Assembly: GCA_028023455.1 (NCBI GenBank)
Contig: JAQFVV010000001.1
Span: 19,215,611 to 19,279,610, forward strand
DNA: 64,000 nt
Reading direction: 5' to 3'
From: Epiperipatus broadwayi
Lineage: Eukaryota; Onychophora; Udeonychophora; Euonychophora; Peripatidae
Shown here: piece after piece, positions 24,191 through 36,932 of the stretch
Numbering within the stretch: position 1 is the first letter of the stretch
How the letters are laid out: every line of letters starts with the position of its first letter
Notes under the pieces: model-generated
Database searches by the model: none
Seen by the model: the letters and a program-made list of their open reading frames with translations, nothing else
What the model was told of the DNA's origin: nothing
Program-made: the position numbers and the translations under genes

Positions 24191-27100
24191 TAATTTTAAA
24201 AGTTTAAAATTTTCTATACATTCAGCATTTAATGATAGATAATGGAAATAATCCAACATATTATAACAGAAAATAATTTACATTACTGTAATAAAAAAGG
24301 AATAATAACAAAGGTGAATACTATCAAACATTTTCTTTAATATAGATGCAATAAAGATTATTGTTGAATATTTGTGTGCATAGATTAGAGTTTTATTTTG
24401 AGCTTCCAAATGTACTTGATTGCTTTAAAATGACAATAAATACAGACAATTGAAAAGCAGATATTGATTATAACCAAGTTCTTTATTTAGTAGACAATAC
24501 TAAATAATGGAAATGTTTTAAGAATATCAGAATAAATTACTGTTTTATGAGTTATCTCTTTATAGAATTAAAAACTATAATAAATATGCATAAAAATGCA
24601 ATATAGCAAGTATACAAATGTAGCTTTTGGTAAGGTGGAAAAACAGTAAACAGCTTTAGCAATTAATACTATACTTACAAGTGAAAATGGAAAAAACCTG
24701 AATACATATGTTAAAAAAAATTAAAACAAACAATAAAGTAAAAAGTGAAGTAACATTAAAGTGTGATCCATAGATCTTTACTTCATGAGTTTGATTACAT
24801 TATACAAAACTCGTACACTGTAACAAAGAGTAAAAAGTTGGAATTAAAGAAAATATATAAAAAAGGCAATAATTATAACAAAAACATAAAATGACTTTAA
24901 GCCAATATAGAAATATAGAAATCATCAATTGTTTTTGCTTCTTTTGATACAAAAATTAAGATATTTATTACAGAATTGTTGATCTATGTTGCAAAAAATT
25001 CTGGGAGAAAAAATTTAAACTGTAGGGGCATATTTTTAACAAAAAAATCAGAATTAAAATTGTAGTAATTACTTTTACATTCTATGGATATGATATCTGA
25101 GCATTTAAAAACTACAATAAGAAATATAATGATGATTTTGAAATATGGTTTGACAAAAACCTGTTGAAATTATTATGGACATCTAAAAATCTAATGAGTT
25201 ATTAATCAGATCAAGCTAAAACTTTTAGATGAAATGCAAATAACCAGATTGAAATTGTTTTATTTTGCTTGTAATATGTGTTGATCAAGTGTATTAAAAA
25301 TGTGAAAGTGCTTGAGAAAGTTGAAATAATAAAAAAAAAGAGTAACAATGGAATGAATAGATTCTGCATAACAATAATAAATATGCTGTTTAATAAGTAT
25401 CCTAAAAGGAAACTAATAGTTGAAAAATCATTCTACAGAAACATCATTCATATGACTAATCAGAATTCTAAATAGGCTTTGTTGATATATCAGCAATCAA
25501 AGACTTTATATATATGCCACAAATTTTAAATGGTTGCATGACATAACCTAATAAAATATTCCTAAATATAAGATTAAGAATATCAGAATTCTGTATATTC
25601 AGTGCGTAATATTAAAGAAAAACACATTCCAACATTTATTTGAATATTGAATAGCATTTACAAAAATAGGAAAACAGCTATTTAGAAAACCTATCAAATA
25701 TTTAATAAATCAAATAAATAAAAATACAAAAAGATTTCATCCTCATAGCAGGTTAGTTTTAATATATTCACTGAAGGCTGTATCGAAGCCTATACATTTT
25801 TGACAATTAAAAATACTACTTGATAAAATAAAAAAAATGGTAATTGAAACATAATATTTAATAACTATGTAAAATATTTTTCAAAAATAGCATTTTATCG
25901 ATTTAAAATGCAATAATCGATCTTTGGGTTATTGTTAAAAAAAAAAAACACTAGATAAATAAAGTATGCATCTAATAAAATGGAAATATCTGTGTATATA
26001 TTGTATATAAAAACTTAAAAAATGTAACATTTACTTATCTCCTGCTTGAAAAATAATACTGTATATTGAATTGTTTAAATTAATTCAGTATACAAAAACA
26101 AATTACAACTTTATAAATGAATTATGATTAAAAACGTTAATTTTATATTTTGCATTAAATTTGTAACTGATTACGTCTAATTTGTTTTTACTTACGATAA
26201 ACTGTTTTCATTATTTGAATTGGTTGATTCGATTATGGAGTATCACTATCATTATCTAAAATAGACCTAATTGCAAATATTTATAAAGTCATTTTTAGAA
26301 AATTAAAATTACTATCACAAGCAGATTAAATTTATTCATTTAAAAGTCCTGGTTTATTTAAATAAATTGAACAGAAAAAAATAAAAAGAGAAAGTATTAT
26401 TTGAACTAGTAGTGGAATAACTTCTTCAATATGGGTAATTTTAGATGTTCTTACTGACCTAGTCTTGTCAATTATTAATTTAAATTATTTTATTTTTAAA
26501 GATAACCAAATAAGAACATAATGAAAACATGATAATACCGGCATTTACATATAAAAACAGTTGTACAGTCATTTATCGTTAATATACAGAATATAAATTG
26601 TTTCAGTTTGATTTATTTAAATTTTAAAAAAAGCACAGCCATAAAACAAACTTTACATAGTTCACAGCAAAGCAAACGCTTTTTGGCAGCCCCACATAAA
26701 AGAACGATAAAGGAGAAAAATTTATTCACCATTTGCCAATTGTAGGATGGTAAGAATTTCAGTGTTGTTTACTATTCACTAGCTAAGAATAGTTCGATAT
26801 TTATTTATCAACCAATATTAAATAATTAATTAAATTAATTAAAGTTTATCTGAATAAAACATTTTACACCTGTTTTATTCAGCCTGGATTTAAATTTAAG
26901 ATGTAAACTAGCAAGATGTTATTAAATGATAAATTGTATGATTATAATTAATAAATTTCATTAAAGGAATGATAGGCAATATTGGTTTATCATGTGTTTT
27001 TCTTTGGTGGTGAAATATCCTATTGCGCAGTTATCCAACTTGTTTCCAAACTATAAACTTATTTAAAAATATATTTATTGACTTTATAAAATTGTACAGA

Positions 27101-27481
27101 TGCATAATAAAACACTTTGTAAATGTTGGCTCATCCATTGCTGGCTTGGTCTGGAAAAGTATGCAAGAGCCATTCTCCGCACTAGCAGGTTATAAAATGA
27201 CAGATACGTACTATTTAGTTGGCATTGCCCACCCTGCCAGTGCAAGAATGACCCAATAATGCTAACTTATCAGCTGGGATAGATGTAGTATGAATTCAAT
27301 GCCCCTCTAGAAGAATCTGACATGTTGCAACACAGATTACTTCTTCTACAATACACTACAATGTGGATATATCGGGTCCAACATTCATGTAGAGTCTGTA
27401 GGCCATACTAGTAGGCTCCATGTATTGTTAAACAAAAATCTAGAGGATAGTATCTTATCCTTGTCTTGAAGAGCTTTAAGC
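24191..27481. other. AT-rich sequence, no gene recognised
   Basis: No coding region could be supported. A less AT-rich block at about 27120-27480 adjoins the LINE relic and may include its 3' end or another old insertion. Confidence 0.5.
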
Positions 27482-27826
27482 TTATCGCAAAATACAGCAT
27501 TGGATCCGTGTTGGTTGTGTGAACTTTGTCCTGCACCTTGTGTACCAAAAAGCATATGTCAGGAAGATTGATAACCTGATTACTGTAAGTCTCCAGAGAA
27601 GAGACAACCCTGTATCCAGGATTTTATCCACTGCTATAATGCAGTGTTGAGAGATAATTCTTCGAATACTGTTATAGCCTGGACATACATTTAACAGGTG
27701 ATTAAAGGACTCCTCTCCTCTAGAACAGGCATGACAAATAGGGTCTATTTTATTTAGAAACTGTTTGTAGTATAAGAATGTATTAGTTGGCATGGAATCC
27801 ATATTCACCTTAATCAGATAATCCAA
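27482..27826 (-). pseudogene. LINE ORF2 C-terminus with CCHC knuckle
   Basis: The 114-codon frame has CHACSRGEESFNHLLNVC at about residues 32-49, i.e. CX2CX8HX4C. A following helix LSIFLTYAFWYTRCRTKFT has the Trp and Arg-Asn-like positions common after the zf-RVT knuckle. The start is an internal Met and the upstream coding part lies in other frames. Confidence 0.7.
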
Positions 27827-28099
27827 AAGTTTGGCTCCAGTAGCAGATATTTAAATATTGAGGTGATTTTATGATTGCTGCACCCTAGGTGAGCATAAAA
27901 AACTGTATTAACAGGATTCAGCAGGCAATGTACCTGCCAGATGTTGATTTTATTATTAAACTCTGTTATTGAGGCCCGATGTATAGAGATTGTTGTTTAA
28001 TAATGGTGTCAAGCCATGTGTGTTTACTGGGGGGAGGTCTGTCAGTAGGTATTACAGTCTCTATAATATTTGATAGAGGGTATTTTTTCCCCAGATTTA

Positions 28100-28540
28100 C
28101 TAAAAGTGAAGCCCTTTTTGGAAATTGATTGTCTGTATTGAATGGAGCCATCTTGTTTCTGTGAAACTGAGTCTGCGTATTGCGTGGTCCACCTCTCCTA
28201 AGAGCTGACCACAGGCCTTGAATCTGTAGGTGAATAATTTGGTAACTGACTTATTGGCAGGTGTTTGCTCGCCAATCTTCATTAATAGGGCATTTCCTTG
28301 TAGGGACGTATGTCTTGACCGTGAACCCCTTAGTAGCTTGCTTAGTGGTTTTTGTAGGCGACGACTGATTGGACTTGAAGTACCTAGAAACACGAGGTTC
28401 AAATTGGTAGTTTTCCACCGGTGTGCACCAGTGCACTTGTGAGGTTGTGGAATTATAATCTTTAGTATAATTGGTATTATGGAATGAAGTGTCTTCAGAT
28501 ATTTACAGATGGAAGAATCCGTTGTCATCCATGTATGCAA
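28100..28540 (-). pseudogene. LINE RT thumb/connection region, remnant
   Basis: The 146-codon open frame contains LNLVFLGTSSPISR, similar to the YLG block after the catalytic box of LINE RTs, and a Lys/Arg/Ser-rich remainder. It lies directly downstream of the motif B piece. The catalytic DD box is not readable between the two. Confidence 0.5.
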
Positions 28541-28557
28541 AAACCTTGGTTTTTCGG

Positions 28558-28800
28558 CTAATACCTGCTGATGCCTTTAATCAGGGGTCGGTTTATGAAC
28601 AAAGACCACCAAGGTGAACCTTGTGGTATGGATCTTGAAGGGCCAACGGTAGCTTTATGGAATGAATTGCCTTTATTCAGGTTGTCCATTCTGATTATCT
28701 GTTTTGATGTCCAACTGAGAGCAATCAAGAGGTGACCCTGTATCAAAGCATTGGACACATCCAGTTGCAGCTTCGTTGATCTTGGATCACGATTTCCTTC
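28558..28800 (-). pseudogene. LINE reverse transcriptase motif A-B region, remnant
   Basis: The minus frame reads TKLQLDVSNALIQGHLLIA, in the place of motif A (LDxSxAFD, here with the second Asp region lost). ALSWTSKQIIRMDNL follows, and then RSIPQGSPWWSLF, an RQGxPLSP-type motif B. LINEs of the L1/Tx1 group have this order and spacing. Confidence 0.6.
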
Positions 28801-29344
28801 CCTTGCGTGCGACCCCTCCTTGCTATTGAGGCGATGTAAATGCTTCTGATTTTTTTTTATTATACCCTCCTGCTTTGAACAAAATTGGCATCATATTGGT
28901 CTGATATGCTAAGGAGTAGGATCCGTTCTTTTTAATGAATGGAACCTGCTTGGATAGGTTAGTTTTCCTTTCTGGCGGTAACTGTTTAATATAATCCTGC
29001 GAAAAAATTAAGTGATGAACACAAACTTTGGTCTGATCCCAGTGACCTGTCAGCCCCAACCATGTGGTCTTGGGTGAAACCTGATGCCCTGTGTGCTCAC
29101 CCCCCGTGTGGACGTTTGAGTGTTTGGAAAATCATTCACCGTAAGACCCTAAATCATATATAAATATAATTATACAAAAATAAAAGTAGAGCATTTTTGA
29201 AAAGTTGATTTTATTTATAAATAATTTTATTGAAAAAACCATATGTAATAATGATACAATTGTAAATCAAAAATAATAGTTATCCATGTTAGTCAGGCAA
29301 CCAAATGTTCTGATGTGGTTACTGGTGTTGTTAATCCAGCTTAA

Positions 29345-29760
29345 TCAGGCTCCACGTGTTGTCAAATCGGAAGATCTGGAAGAGATTATTCTGTCCCTAT
29401 GGCGAAATTCCTTTAGCTTGGAAATTAATGTGTCTTCAGGCTTGGGATGAGGAAAGGTAAACTTGTTGCGACATCTGGCCAACCAGATGGCATAAGTCAG
29501 AAAGGTTGAGAGTCTTGTTGTGACATACTCCCTGGTCAGAAGCACTTTAATATTGAAGATTTTGTTCAGGAAATGTGGCAGTGGTAAGTAATGAGTTCTG
29601 ATTTTGTCATTGCTGCAACTTTATCATATGATCAAAGTTTCACGTTCTATGCATTGTGAACATAACTATATTCTTGAGAATCTCTGAGTCAGAACCAGTT
29701 TGTCTGGAGTGAATTCAGGTTGATTTTTACGAAAAGTTGATTTTGAGTTCTTACTTTGAC
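29345..29760 (-). pseudogene. Tx1/L1-like LINE C-terminus, copy B
   Basis: The 66-codon frame at 29345-29545 reads RLSTFLTYAIWLARCRNKFT, matching RLSIFLTYAFWYTRCRTKFT of copy A near 27570. This is a second, separate copy of the same LINE family in the same orientation, represented only by its 3' end. The region up to about 29760 is probably also LINE-derived. Confidence 0.65.
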
Positions 29761-30565
29761 TAACCAGTTGTTACTGGTTAAAAAACATAACATTAAGGCA
29801 TATATTTCACTTTTATGTATGATATATACTGTGACAATAGATAGCCCATCACTATATGTGAGCATAATGAAGAGAGAGTCACAAATTTATCAAACATGCA
29901 AAAACAAGGATGATTGCATTTTCAGTTGGGATCAAAAGGGAATTTTATTATTTTTTAGTTGTTTGTCTCTCTACTCATATCATTGAAAATTAATAATATA
30001 AAACTTAAAGCACTTAAATAAGATTCCACTACTGATGAACCTTTTTAAAAGTGACTAGAATAACACATTGTGTAAAATATAAATTTATCATTAATTTAAC
30101 AACATTATTAATCTTGGTTACCTAATAATATTGAGTAATGCAAGTGTCATTCTTCAAATGATCAAAAATAATCCCAAAGCCAAGTTTGAACTCATCTACT
30201 TCTTTCTACATATATGTAAAATAACAATTATATTATATAAAGATCAAATAAATATATATTTAAAAAAAAATTTTAATACCTTTCCACAGTGGTATTCATA
30301 AGAGAAAGTGGAACTAAACTATGTATGATTCGGAAATATTTATCTCCAAAAACAAAATAAACTAATAAAATAACTAATAGTTTTGATTAAAAAGATTATA
30401 AAAGAAAATCACAGAAAAGCATTATTCGATTTTAAAATGATCTATCTCTTATATTTGTTGCCAGAAGTATAATCAATAAAATGGGATTGAGTTCAAGTAT
30501 AATTTCCTAAAGTTTTAAAAAATAAATATATCAATCCTTACACTATTAATGGTTATCAGAAACAA

Positions 30566-30608
30566 TAAATTATAATATATATATATATATATATATATTC
30601 TACTATAA

Positions 30609-30640
<32 letters not shown>

Positions 30641-30646
30641 TCTACT
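30566..30646. repeat. Duplicated (AT)n block
   Basis: ATAAATTATAATAT followed by (AT)n and ATTCTACTAT occurs twice in tandem, with slightly different AT run lengths. Confidence 0.85.
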
Positions 30647-31280
30647 ATTTACAGGCAAAATTAATCAAACAGTTAACAGTTTTCAATATATTTCAAAAAA
30701 AAAAAAATATGTGTGTTTCTGTACAATATGCATATGAATGTTGGAATATAATAAAAATAAATCAGAATTTAGTAAAATTGTGGGGTAATTACTCAAGTTT
30801 ACATTCAAATATGTAAGATATTGTAGTCAGTCATTTTCAATCAACATGTTAAATTTTATAGATTTGACTTGCCATAACAATCAAAAGCAACAGTACCAAT
30901 ATATCTTAAATATACCATATCAAATATCAAAAGTCCATTGAAAAATATTTTTTAGTGCTGCTAAAAAAAAATATTACTTGAATTCAATTTCGAAAATATT
31001 GATCAAAATGGCTAATGGCATAAAACTCTGATCTACCACATAACAATAACAAACTATGATATATTGGCGAGGAACAAATATCTTCAATAAATTCAAAATA
31101 TTAATCAAAGAATAATAAAGTGAACACGTATTTAAAATATGTAAACATTTATAATACAAGAATTACTTCTTTAAAAAGGTATATTATATCCATATTTTTA
31201 TTAAAATTCTCCAGAAAGATAAAGTCCAAAACATGATTAACATTAATTAAATACAAGTAAGTTTGATTTAATCTATACTT

Positions 31281-31282
<2 letters not shown>

Positions 31283-31344
<62 letters not shown>
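31283..31344. repeat. (TA)n microsatellite
   Basis: Pure TA dinucleotide run of about 60 bp. Confidence 0.95.
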
Positions 31345-31346
<2 letters not shown>

Positions 31347-31515
31347 GATAAAATATTTAAGTTCACACAATCATAATTTAATGATTGACTTCCAAATTTT
31401 TTAACTTAGAATTTCAAATATATACTCACATTAAAATTTATTTACTTATTCTCACACATTTCAAGAATACTTTTTAATACAGATGCATTTTTTAATCCAA
31501 AAGTCAAATGAGTGA

Positions 31516-31683
<168 letters not shown>

Positions 31684-32084
31684 ACTTAAAATGCATGAGT
31701 GGTTACAGGCACTGGGTTTTTTTCTCTTCTGGAAATTTAAACTCATACTCAAATATTGTTAAAATATTAACAAAAGCATCAATATTAAATGTGAATATCA
31801 TTTAATATATATGTTATGCATATATTATAAAATCACACAATTCACAGAGTGCACAACATTTTGCACATTCCACAACCTGAATAAGGCAGCTTGTGCAATT
31901 TGTGGAATGTTCAGAATTTTGTACAATTCATAGTATTAATATTACATTTTCTGATAAATTTATGAATTGGATGCATAATTATAGCTTATATAGCTATAAC
32001 TTATATATCATATAATGATTCAACACTATTAACTTAATAAATTGATATTTTTAAGTTTTAATTATCTAAAAATGTTAAATTTTA

Positions 32085-32830
32085 GATCCCTACATTAAAA
32101 ATAGAAGATGTAGAAAACACTATTAGAGAATATGATATCTTATGGAATAATGAATTTGAATAATATATCATGTCTATTGGTCACAAAGGTAAGATGAAAA
32201 CCCACAAGAAAATAATGGAAAATTATAAAAACATTCCATGATAAATTATATCTGAATTCATAAAACAATGAGAAAGATGCACAGAAATTCTGAAAAGGAG
32301 ATCATTAAAGGGATTGTTGTTAGATCTATTACTATAAAGGACATGAATTGAAGGAATCAGATAGAACTTTTTGATTTTCAAAATTCACCAAATAGGAATT
32401 TCAGATTTATTGTATACTATAAAAAGTATCTGATAAAGTTTCATTTACTTTATGTTGATTTCAAATGCCTTAAAGAAAGTAGCTCAAGATTCATTAGACA
32501 TTTTTCAGCAGTATAGGGCTTTTCATGTTTTACAATCTGATGCCAAAAGGGAATTCACAGCTAAAATTATCAAATAACTTTTTACTCTTGGCCAAATTTA
32601 GTTTTGGTAATTGGAAAACCAAACACTGACAAAGTAAAGAATCAGAGAAAAGAAACAACACAAAGTTTAAAGATTCTTTTCTTGGGTGTATAAGAGATAA
32701 TGAAATACAATTTGTTCTGTGGACAAATACTATATACAATAAAATTATAAAAATAAAGCTGTTTGGAATAAAGCCTAAAATAGGTCTTGATACAAAACTT
32801 CCAACAGAATTTCTGAACAAAATTTAATTG
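32085..32830 (+). pseudogene. KRBA2/SCAND3-type integrase relic
   Basis: Three + frames together give an rve-type integrase core. NQIELFDFQNSPNRNFRFIV (32355-32415; first catalytic Asp region) precedes YYKKYLIKFHLL. Then ALKKVAQDSLDIF, FHVLQSDAKREFTAKII (32468-32565; the LQSDNGREF block with Asp kept and NG changed to AK) and WPNLVLVIGKP (about 32590-32620) follow. The GSVER-type third block is degraded (NQRKETTQ). The end is FGIKPKIGLDTKLPTEF followed by LNKI (32763-32820). This is the integrase of the KRBA2/SCAND3 group, related to Ginger/GIN integrases. Stops and frameshifts make it a clear relic. No terminal repeats were recognised. Confidence 0.7.
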
Positions 32831-32911
32831 GAAATTGATAAAGAGAATTTCATGGATATGTTAAATTATGTTAACACATAGAATATATCCAAGTAAGTAC
32901 TAATTCCAGAA

Positions 32912-32968
32912 CAAAATGCAAATTCATTTATTGGTGCCAAAATGCAAATTCATTTATTGGGGCAAATG
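32912..32968. repeat. 29-bp tandem duplication
   Basis: CAAAATGCAAATTCATTTAT is repeated directly, each copy followed by TGG(T/G)GC. Confidence 0.9.
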
Positions 32969-33341
32969 TGACTGTAAAAGATCATAACATAGAAGAATAT
33001 ATTGAATTATATGATGAATCTATTAAAAATATCAATAAAATAGAGCCAGAAAGTCACAAATATGATTTGATAGATTAACTAGAAAATTAACTGGAGAAAT
33101 GTTTGATAATTTATTTAGCAATTAGAGTCCCGTTCTTTCAGATACTGACATTGATGATTTCTATCGAGAAGTTAAGCTGAGAACATTACAAATCAGAGGA
33201 ATTCTATAGGAATATGCAAAGTACGAAATTTGAATATCGTTGCTCTTTAAAATTATTGTCATGAATAATACTGAAAGCTCACTTGACCCGTTACTTTATT
33301 AGTACATCAATAAATTTTTTTCTTATTTAATAATGGTTTTT

Positions 33342-33446
33342 AACTAACTAGTTATTGTATATATATATATGAATATATACAATAAGGGTTAATAACTAAC
33401 TAGTTATTGTATATATATATATGAATATATACAAAAGGGTTAATAA
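33342..33446. repeat. 52-bp tandem duplication with internal palindrome
   Basis: Each unit reads AACTAACTAGTTATTGTATA, an AT run, then GAATATATACAA and GGGTTAATA. TTATTGTATAT and ATATACAATAA make the unit partly palindromic. The repeat offset is 52 bp. Confidence 0.85.
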
Positions 33447-34415
33447 AAACAGGTACTTTTATAATGATATTAACATACTATTATCAGTGAATTGTCTTTT
33501 TAATCCCAAATGAAAAACTAAAGCAAAGAATTAAACATATAATTAAAGAACAAGCAGAATTAAAGCTGCTCAATCATATAGTAATCTTATTTTCTGCTTA
33601 GATAAAATATTACAATAAAAGCAAACAAAAACAATATATCAATATATAAATTTAAAAAGTAATAACTCGGAAAACGTACATAATTATGTTTAAAATATGT
33701 TACTTTCATTTTGCATTCAATATATGCATTGAAGTTATAATGCATTTTATTAACATGCACCAGAATCAATGTGTCCATTAATTACATCATGTGGTTATGA
33801 AGTTGAGCAATTACTCTACTTCATGTAAAAAGTGTATAATATAATCACAAAATTAATTTTGTAACATAGTAGTAAATATGAATATTTCAATTTAAACAAG
33901 GGAAGCAATTATAAAATCTACAAAAATAACATTCTCAGATAAGTTTTCAGAAGGCTTAAAGCAATAAAGTGACTGAAGCAAATATTTAGATTATCATTAT
34001 CGATTTTTGTCTATGCATAAAAAAAGATTCAAACAAGGGTATTTCTGTAAAAATGGAAGCCATGTATCTGAATCTTTTTTGAAAGTTATTATCATGAAAA
34101 GCACAAGATAACTTAAGAAAGAATAATCCAGATGGAAATTTTAAAAAAAGAATAAAAAACTGACTTCACAATTGGATGCAACAAAATTAAAGCTAGGGTT
34201 TCAGCAAATATTTTAAAAATCTATTGTTGATTAAATTAGCACATGGGTTCATCTCTAAATACTGTTATAATATAAAATGGCTTTATTCTCTTCTTTTTAT
34301 AATTTGCTTAATACTGTCTTCTTTCTCAATCATCATGATTAGTTTCTATATTAACTATAATATTTAATTAAAATGCTGCAAAGCCATATTTCCATTCTTT
34401 AATTACATATACAGC
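33447..34415. other. AT-rich sequence, no gene recognised
   Basis: Nothing supportable was found on either strand. Confidence 0.5.
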
Positions 34416-34939
34416 TATTCTGAACCATATAAACATCGCATGATCACCATTTCTTATATTTGCTCTTAACTGTTATTAAAGCAGGTAAAACTCTCTATAC
34501 GTATTGCCACTCAGTGCAAGCCAGAGTAATCAAAAGATGCCATAAGGCATGTGCATAAAATCCCCATCTAGTGCCTCATCCAATATCCCAATACTTAGTT
34601 TCTGGCTTGTGGCTTTCTTGACCTATATGACTATATAACCTGATGAGCTCTGATTGAAAATATTATAGTGTTTTCAATTTAAGTGTCATAGTTTTGTAGT
34701 TAAGTAGAGATAAAAGGTAGCTGCTAGAGGGTTGCCTTAGATTCTAAGATCTATGTGCAGTGCTCTCAAATCCAAGGTTACTCACTGATGAAGGTCACAA
34801 GCCAGAAACTAGTCTGGGGATATTGGATGAGTAGCACTAGATGTGGATTTTATGCACAAGTCTTCTGGTATCAATTGATTACTCTGGCTTGCACTGAATG
34901 GCAATACAGACAGAGTTTTGCCTGTTTTTATTCTGAACC
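34416..34939. mobile_element. Fold-back element (family FB) with 11-bp target duplication
   Basis: TATTCTGAACC at 34416-34426 and 34929-34939 flank the element. Inside, the left arm runs from AAAACTCTC through CAAGCCAGAGTAATCA, ATGTGCATAAAATCC and TTTCTGGCTTGTGGC. The right arm is its approximate reverse complement, through CACTGATGAAGGTCACAAGC, CAGAAACTAGTCTGGGGATA and TGATTACTCTGGCTTGCACT to GAGTTTTGCC. Between the arms lies a spacer shared with the 36.9-kb copy (TTTTCAATTTAAGTGTCATA-like). It is non-coding. The left end TATAAACATCGCATGATCAC matches the left end of the larger copy, so the ends look genuine. Confidence 0.8.
34785..34809 (+). ncRNA. Hammerhead-like signature in FB element
   Basis: CTGATGA is followed by AGGTCACAAGCCA and GAAAC, giving a weak three-pair stem (GGT/GCC-type). 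The order CUGAUGA - stem - GAAA is that of a hammerhead core, but the first stem-II pair is A-A and the expected cleavage-site U is not in place. It may be a degenerate or non-functional form. Confidence 0.25.
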
Positions 34940-36932
34940 TTTTAATTCATATATTTTTATGTATAAATCTTTAGTATTGGGAAAGCAATGATAAAACAGA
35001 TTTAGTAGAATTAAAGCTTTGCATGAAATGATACAATCAATAAATGCTGCCTTTGGAATTAATTTAAAAAGAAATTTCAACACAGCAAATACTAATTTAA
35101 TAAGGCAGCACTACTGAGAAATATGTCTGAATATCATGGAAGCGAAAAAAAAAAACCCAGAAAAATATTATTTAAAAATGGAAACCAGGAAAATATTATT
35201 TAAAAATGGATTAACTCATAGAGCTTTGTAGATTGCACTTTAAAGCAAAACAAATAATTATAAAATCATTAATGCTATACTGATTGTAATAAATTACAAG
35301 GTAATGGGTATGATAAATTTATTGAATTTTAATCTTTATCTAAACTTATGTATATTGAATATATAAACATTGTTTAATGTAAACTCTTCAAGATCTAAAT
35401 GGAGGATAATACATAAGAACTGCAAAACTTAAGATTAATCTAACTCTCATTATGAAATTTATCTTCCTTTCTTATTTAAAAAACTTTTTTCCTCTGAAAG
35501 TTTAATTAAATATGTATATGACTACATGTTTTTAAAAGGGAAAACCATTAAGTGAAAATAAATAATGTAACATTGGATCTAAATTGGTATTTTCTATACT
35601 TGAAAGTATTGGATACATCAATAATTGGTTTATTAAAACTTGTTTGGTATACTGTTACGATCCATTTAATTACAACATCAAAATCAAAGAATTTAAAATA
35701 AAAATATTTACTCTTTACTATGTTGTATTATTATTTTAATATTCCTAATTAACATTTCTTCTCGAATATTTTAATGTGCATGTGGATTCAAAGAGAATGG
35801 ATGTTTGCACAACACATGGTTTGATTTACCTGAATATGTTGTTTAAGAAAAAAATAATAATATTAAATGATGTCTTATAAGTAAATATTATTGACAGACC
35901 ACATAATAATATTTTCTAAAGCAAATATAATAGTAGCATTAAAAATTGTTCTCAATTCAATATATTTGCAAGTTTTTAGTTTGTAAATTTTGATGCCTAT
36001 TTCATAGAAGTTATATTTATCCATACTTCAACTGGTTTTAAAACATTAATATTGTCAAATTGGATTTTTAATATTGTTATGTTACTAAGATATCATTTTT
36101 TTAAATAAATGTATTGTGGATACAAATAAATCTACTTTGTAGGTCATTAAAGAAAATAATCCTGCCTATTTTCTGGCAATTGATTTATTATGTGACTTGA
36201 ATTTGAGATTTGGAAGAATAATAAATTGAATGTGGAGCTTCAAAAACAATATAGAGCTTCAGAAATAGAAGTTTAAATAAGTGACAAAAGACATGGAAAT
36301 GTTTTGTCAATTAAAACTTAATGGGGAGCAATTTAATAACTGTGGTCACTTTAAACCCTTTTATTGATACATAGAAATGGCATGTGAACCACACTTTTTT
36401 TATAATAATGATGATATTTTACAGGTTCTATGACATTTTTCAATATCCTTGGGCTAATGATGAAAGAATTAAGATGATGACTTTTAATAGTGTTTTGATC
36501 CTATTACGCATTTAGATTTGAAAAAAATTGTGTAGTTTAATGTTGTTAAAGCAGTTCATTACAGTCTTACAAATGGAACGGCTGTAGAATCTGATGAGAA
36601 GTTTTAAAGACTAATGGTAATATTTTAATTTTATCATTTTTGGATTATTTTTAAGAATACTTATACTATGAAGTTGCACCACCTGATTTTAAGAACGCAA
36701 TTATTATTGCAACTTATTAAAATAATGAGATTAGAAAAAGCAGCATAATTATTATCGAATATCATTGTTGTCTCTTGTAGAAAAAAAATTGTGGGGGGGG
36801 GGGATTTCTCTCATTCATAAATGAATGGTAACCAATAGCCTAATAAGATTTTTAAAGGATCAAAAAGACAAACAACTTTCAGAAATAAAAATGTGATTTT
36901 TATATTGTTGATCAAAATATTGTATATAACTA
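34940..36932. other. AT-rich sequence, no gene recognised
   Basis: It includes a tandem duplication of GGAAAATATTATTTAAAAAT (about 35157-35210) and an 11-12 base G run at about 36791-36803. No coding region was found. Confidence 0.5.

Larger units (their letters stand above)
27482..29100 (-). mobile_element. Decayed Tx1/L1-like LINE, copy A
   Basis: Minus-strand pieces run from high to low coordinate. An unassigned upstream part (28823-29059) is followed by reverse transcriptase motif B and its surroundings (28558-28770). Next is a downstream RT/thumb region (about 27970-28540), and last a C-terminal CCHC knuckle with its helix (27482-27826). It is interrupted by many stops. The block is clearly less AT-rich than its surroundings, so the insertion is not ancient relative to other relics here, or came from a source with different composition. 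The clade call is from the style of the RT and the zf-RVT-like C-terminus. Confidence 0.7.

Noticed and set aside
27345-27460. Reading with VESVGHTSRLHVLLNKN that recalls a GIY-YIG endonuclease (YVGxTxRxLxxR).
   Set aside because: Too short, lacks the paired cysteines and Tyr, and is interrupted. It may be an old Penelope-type fragment but is not supportable.
28230-28442. 70-codon + strand frame.
   Set aside because: Antisense shadow of the minus-strand LINE relic.
33342-33446. Possible CRISPR-like or satellite array.
   Set aside because: Only two units, palindromic and AT-rich; a simple tandem duplication in a eukaryotic context.
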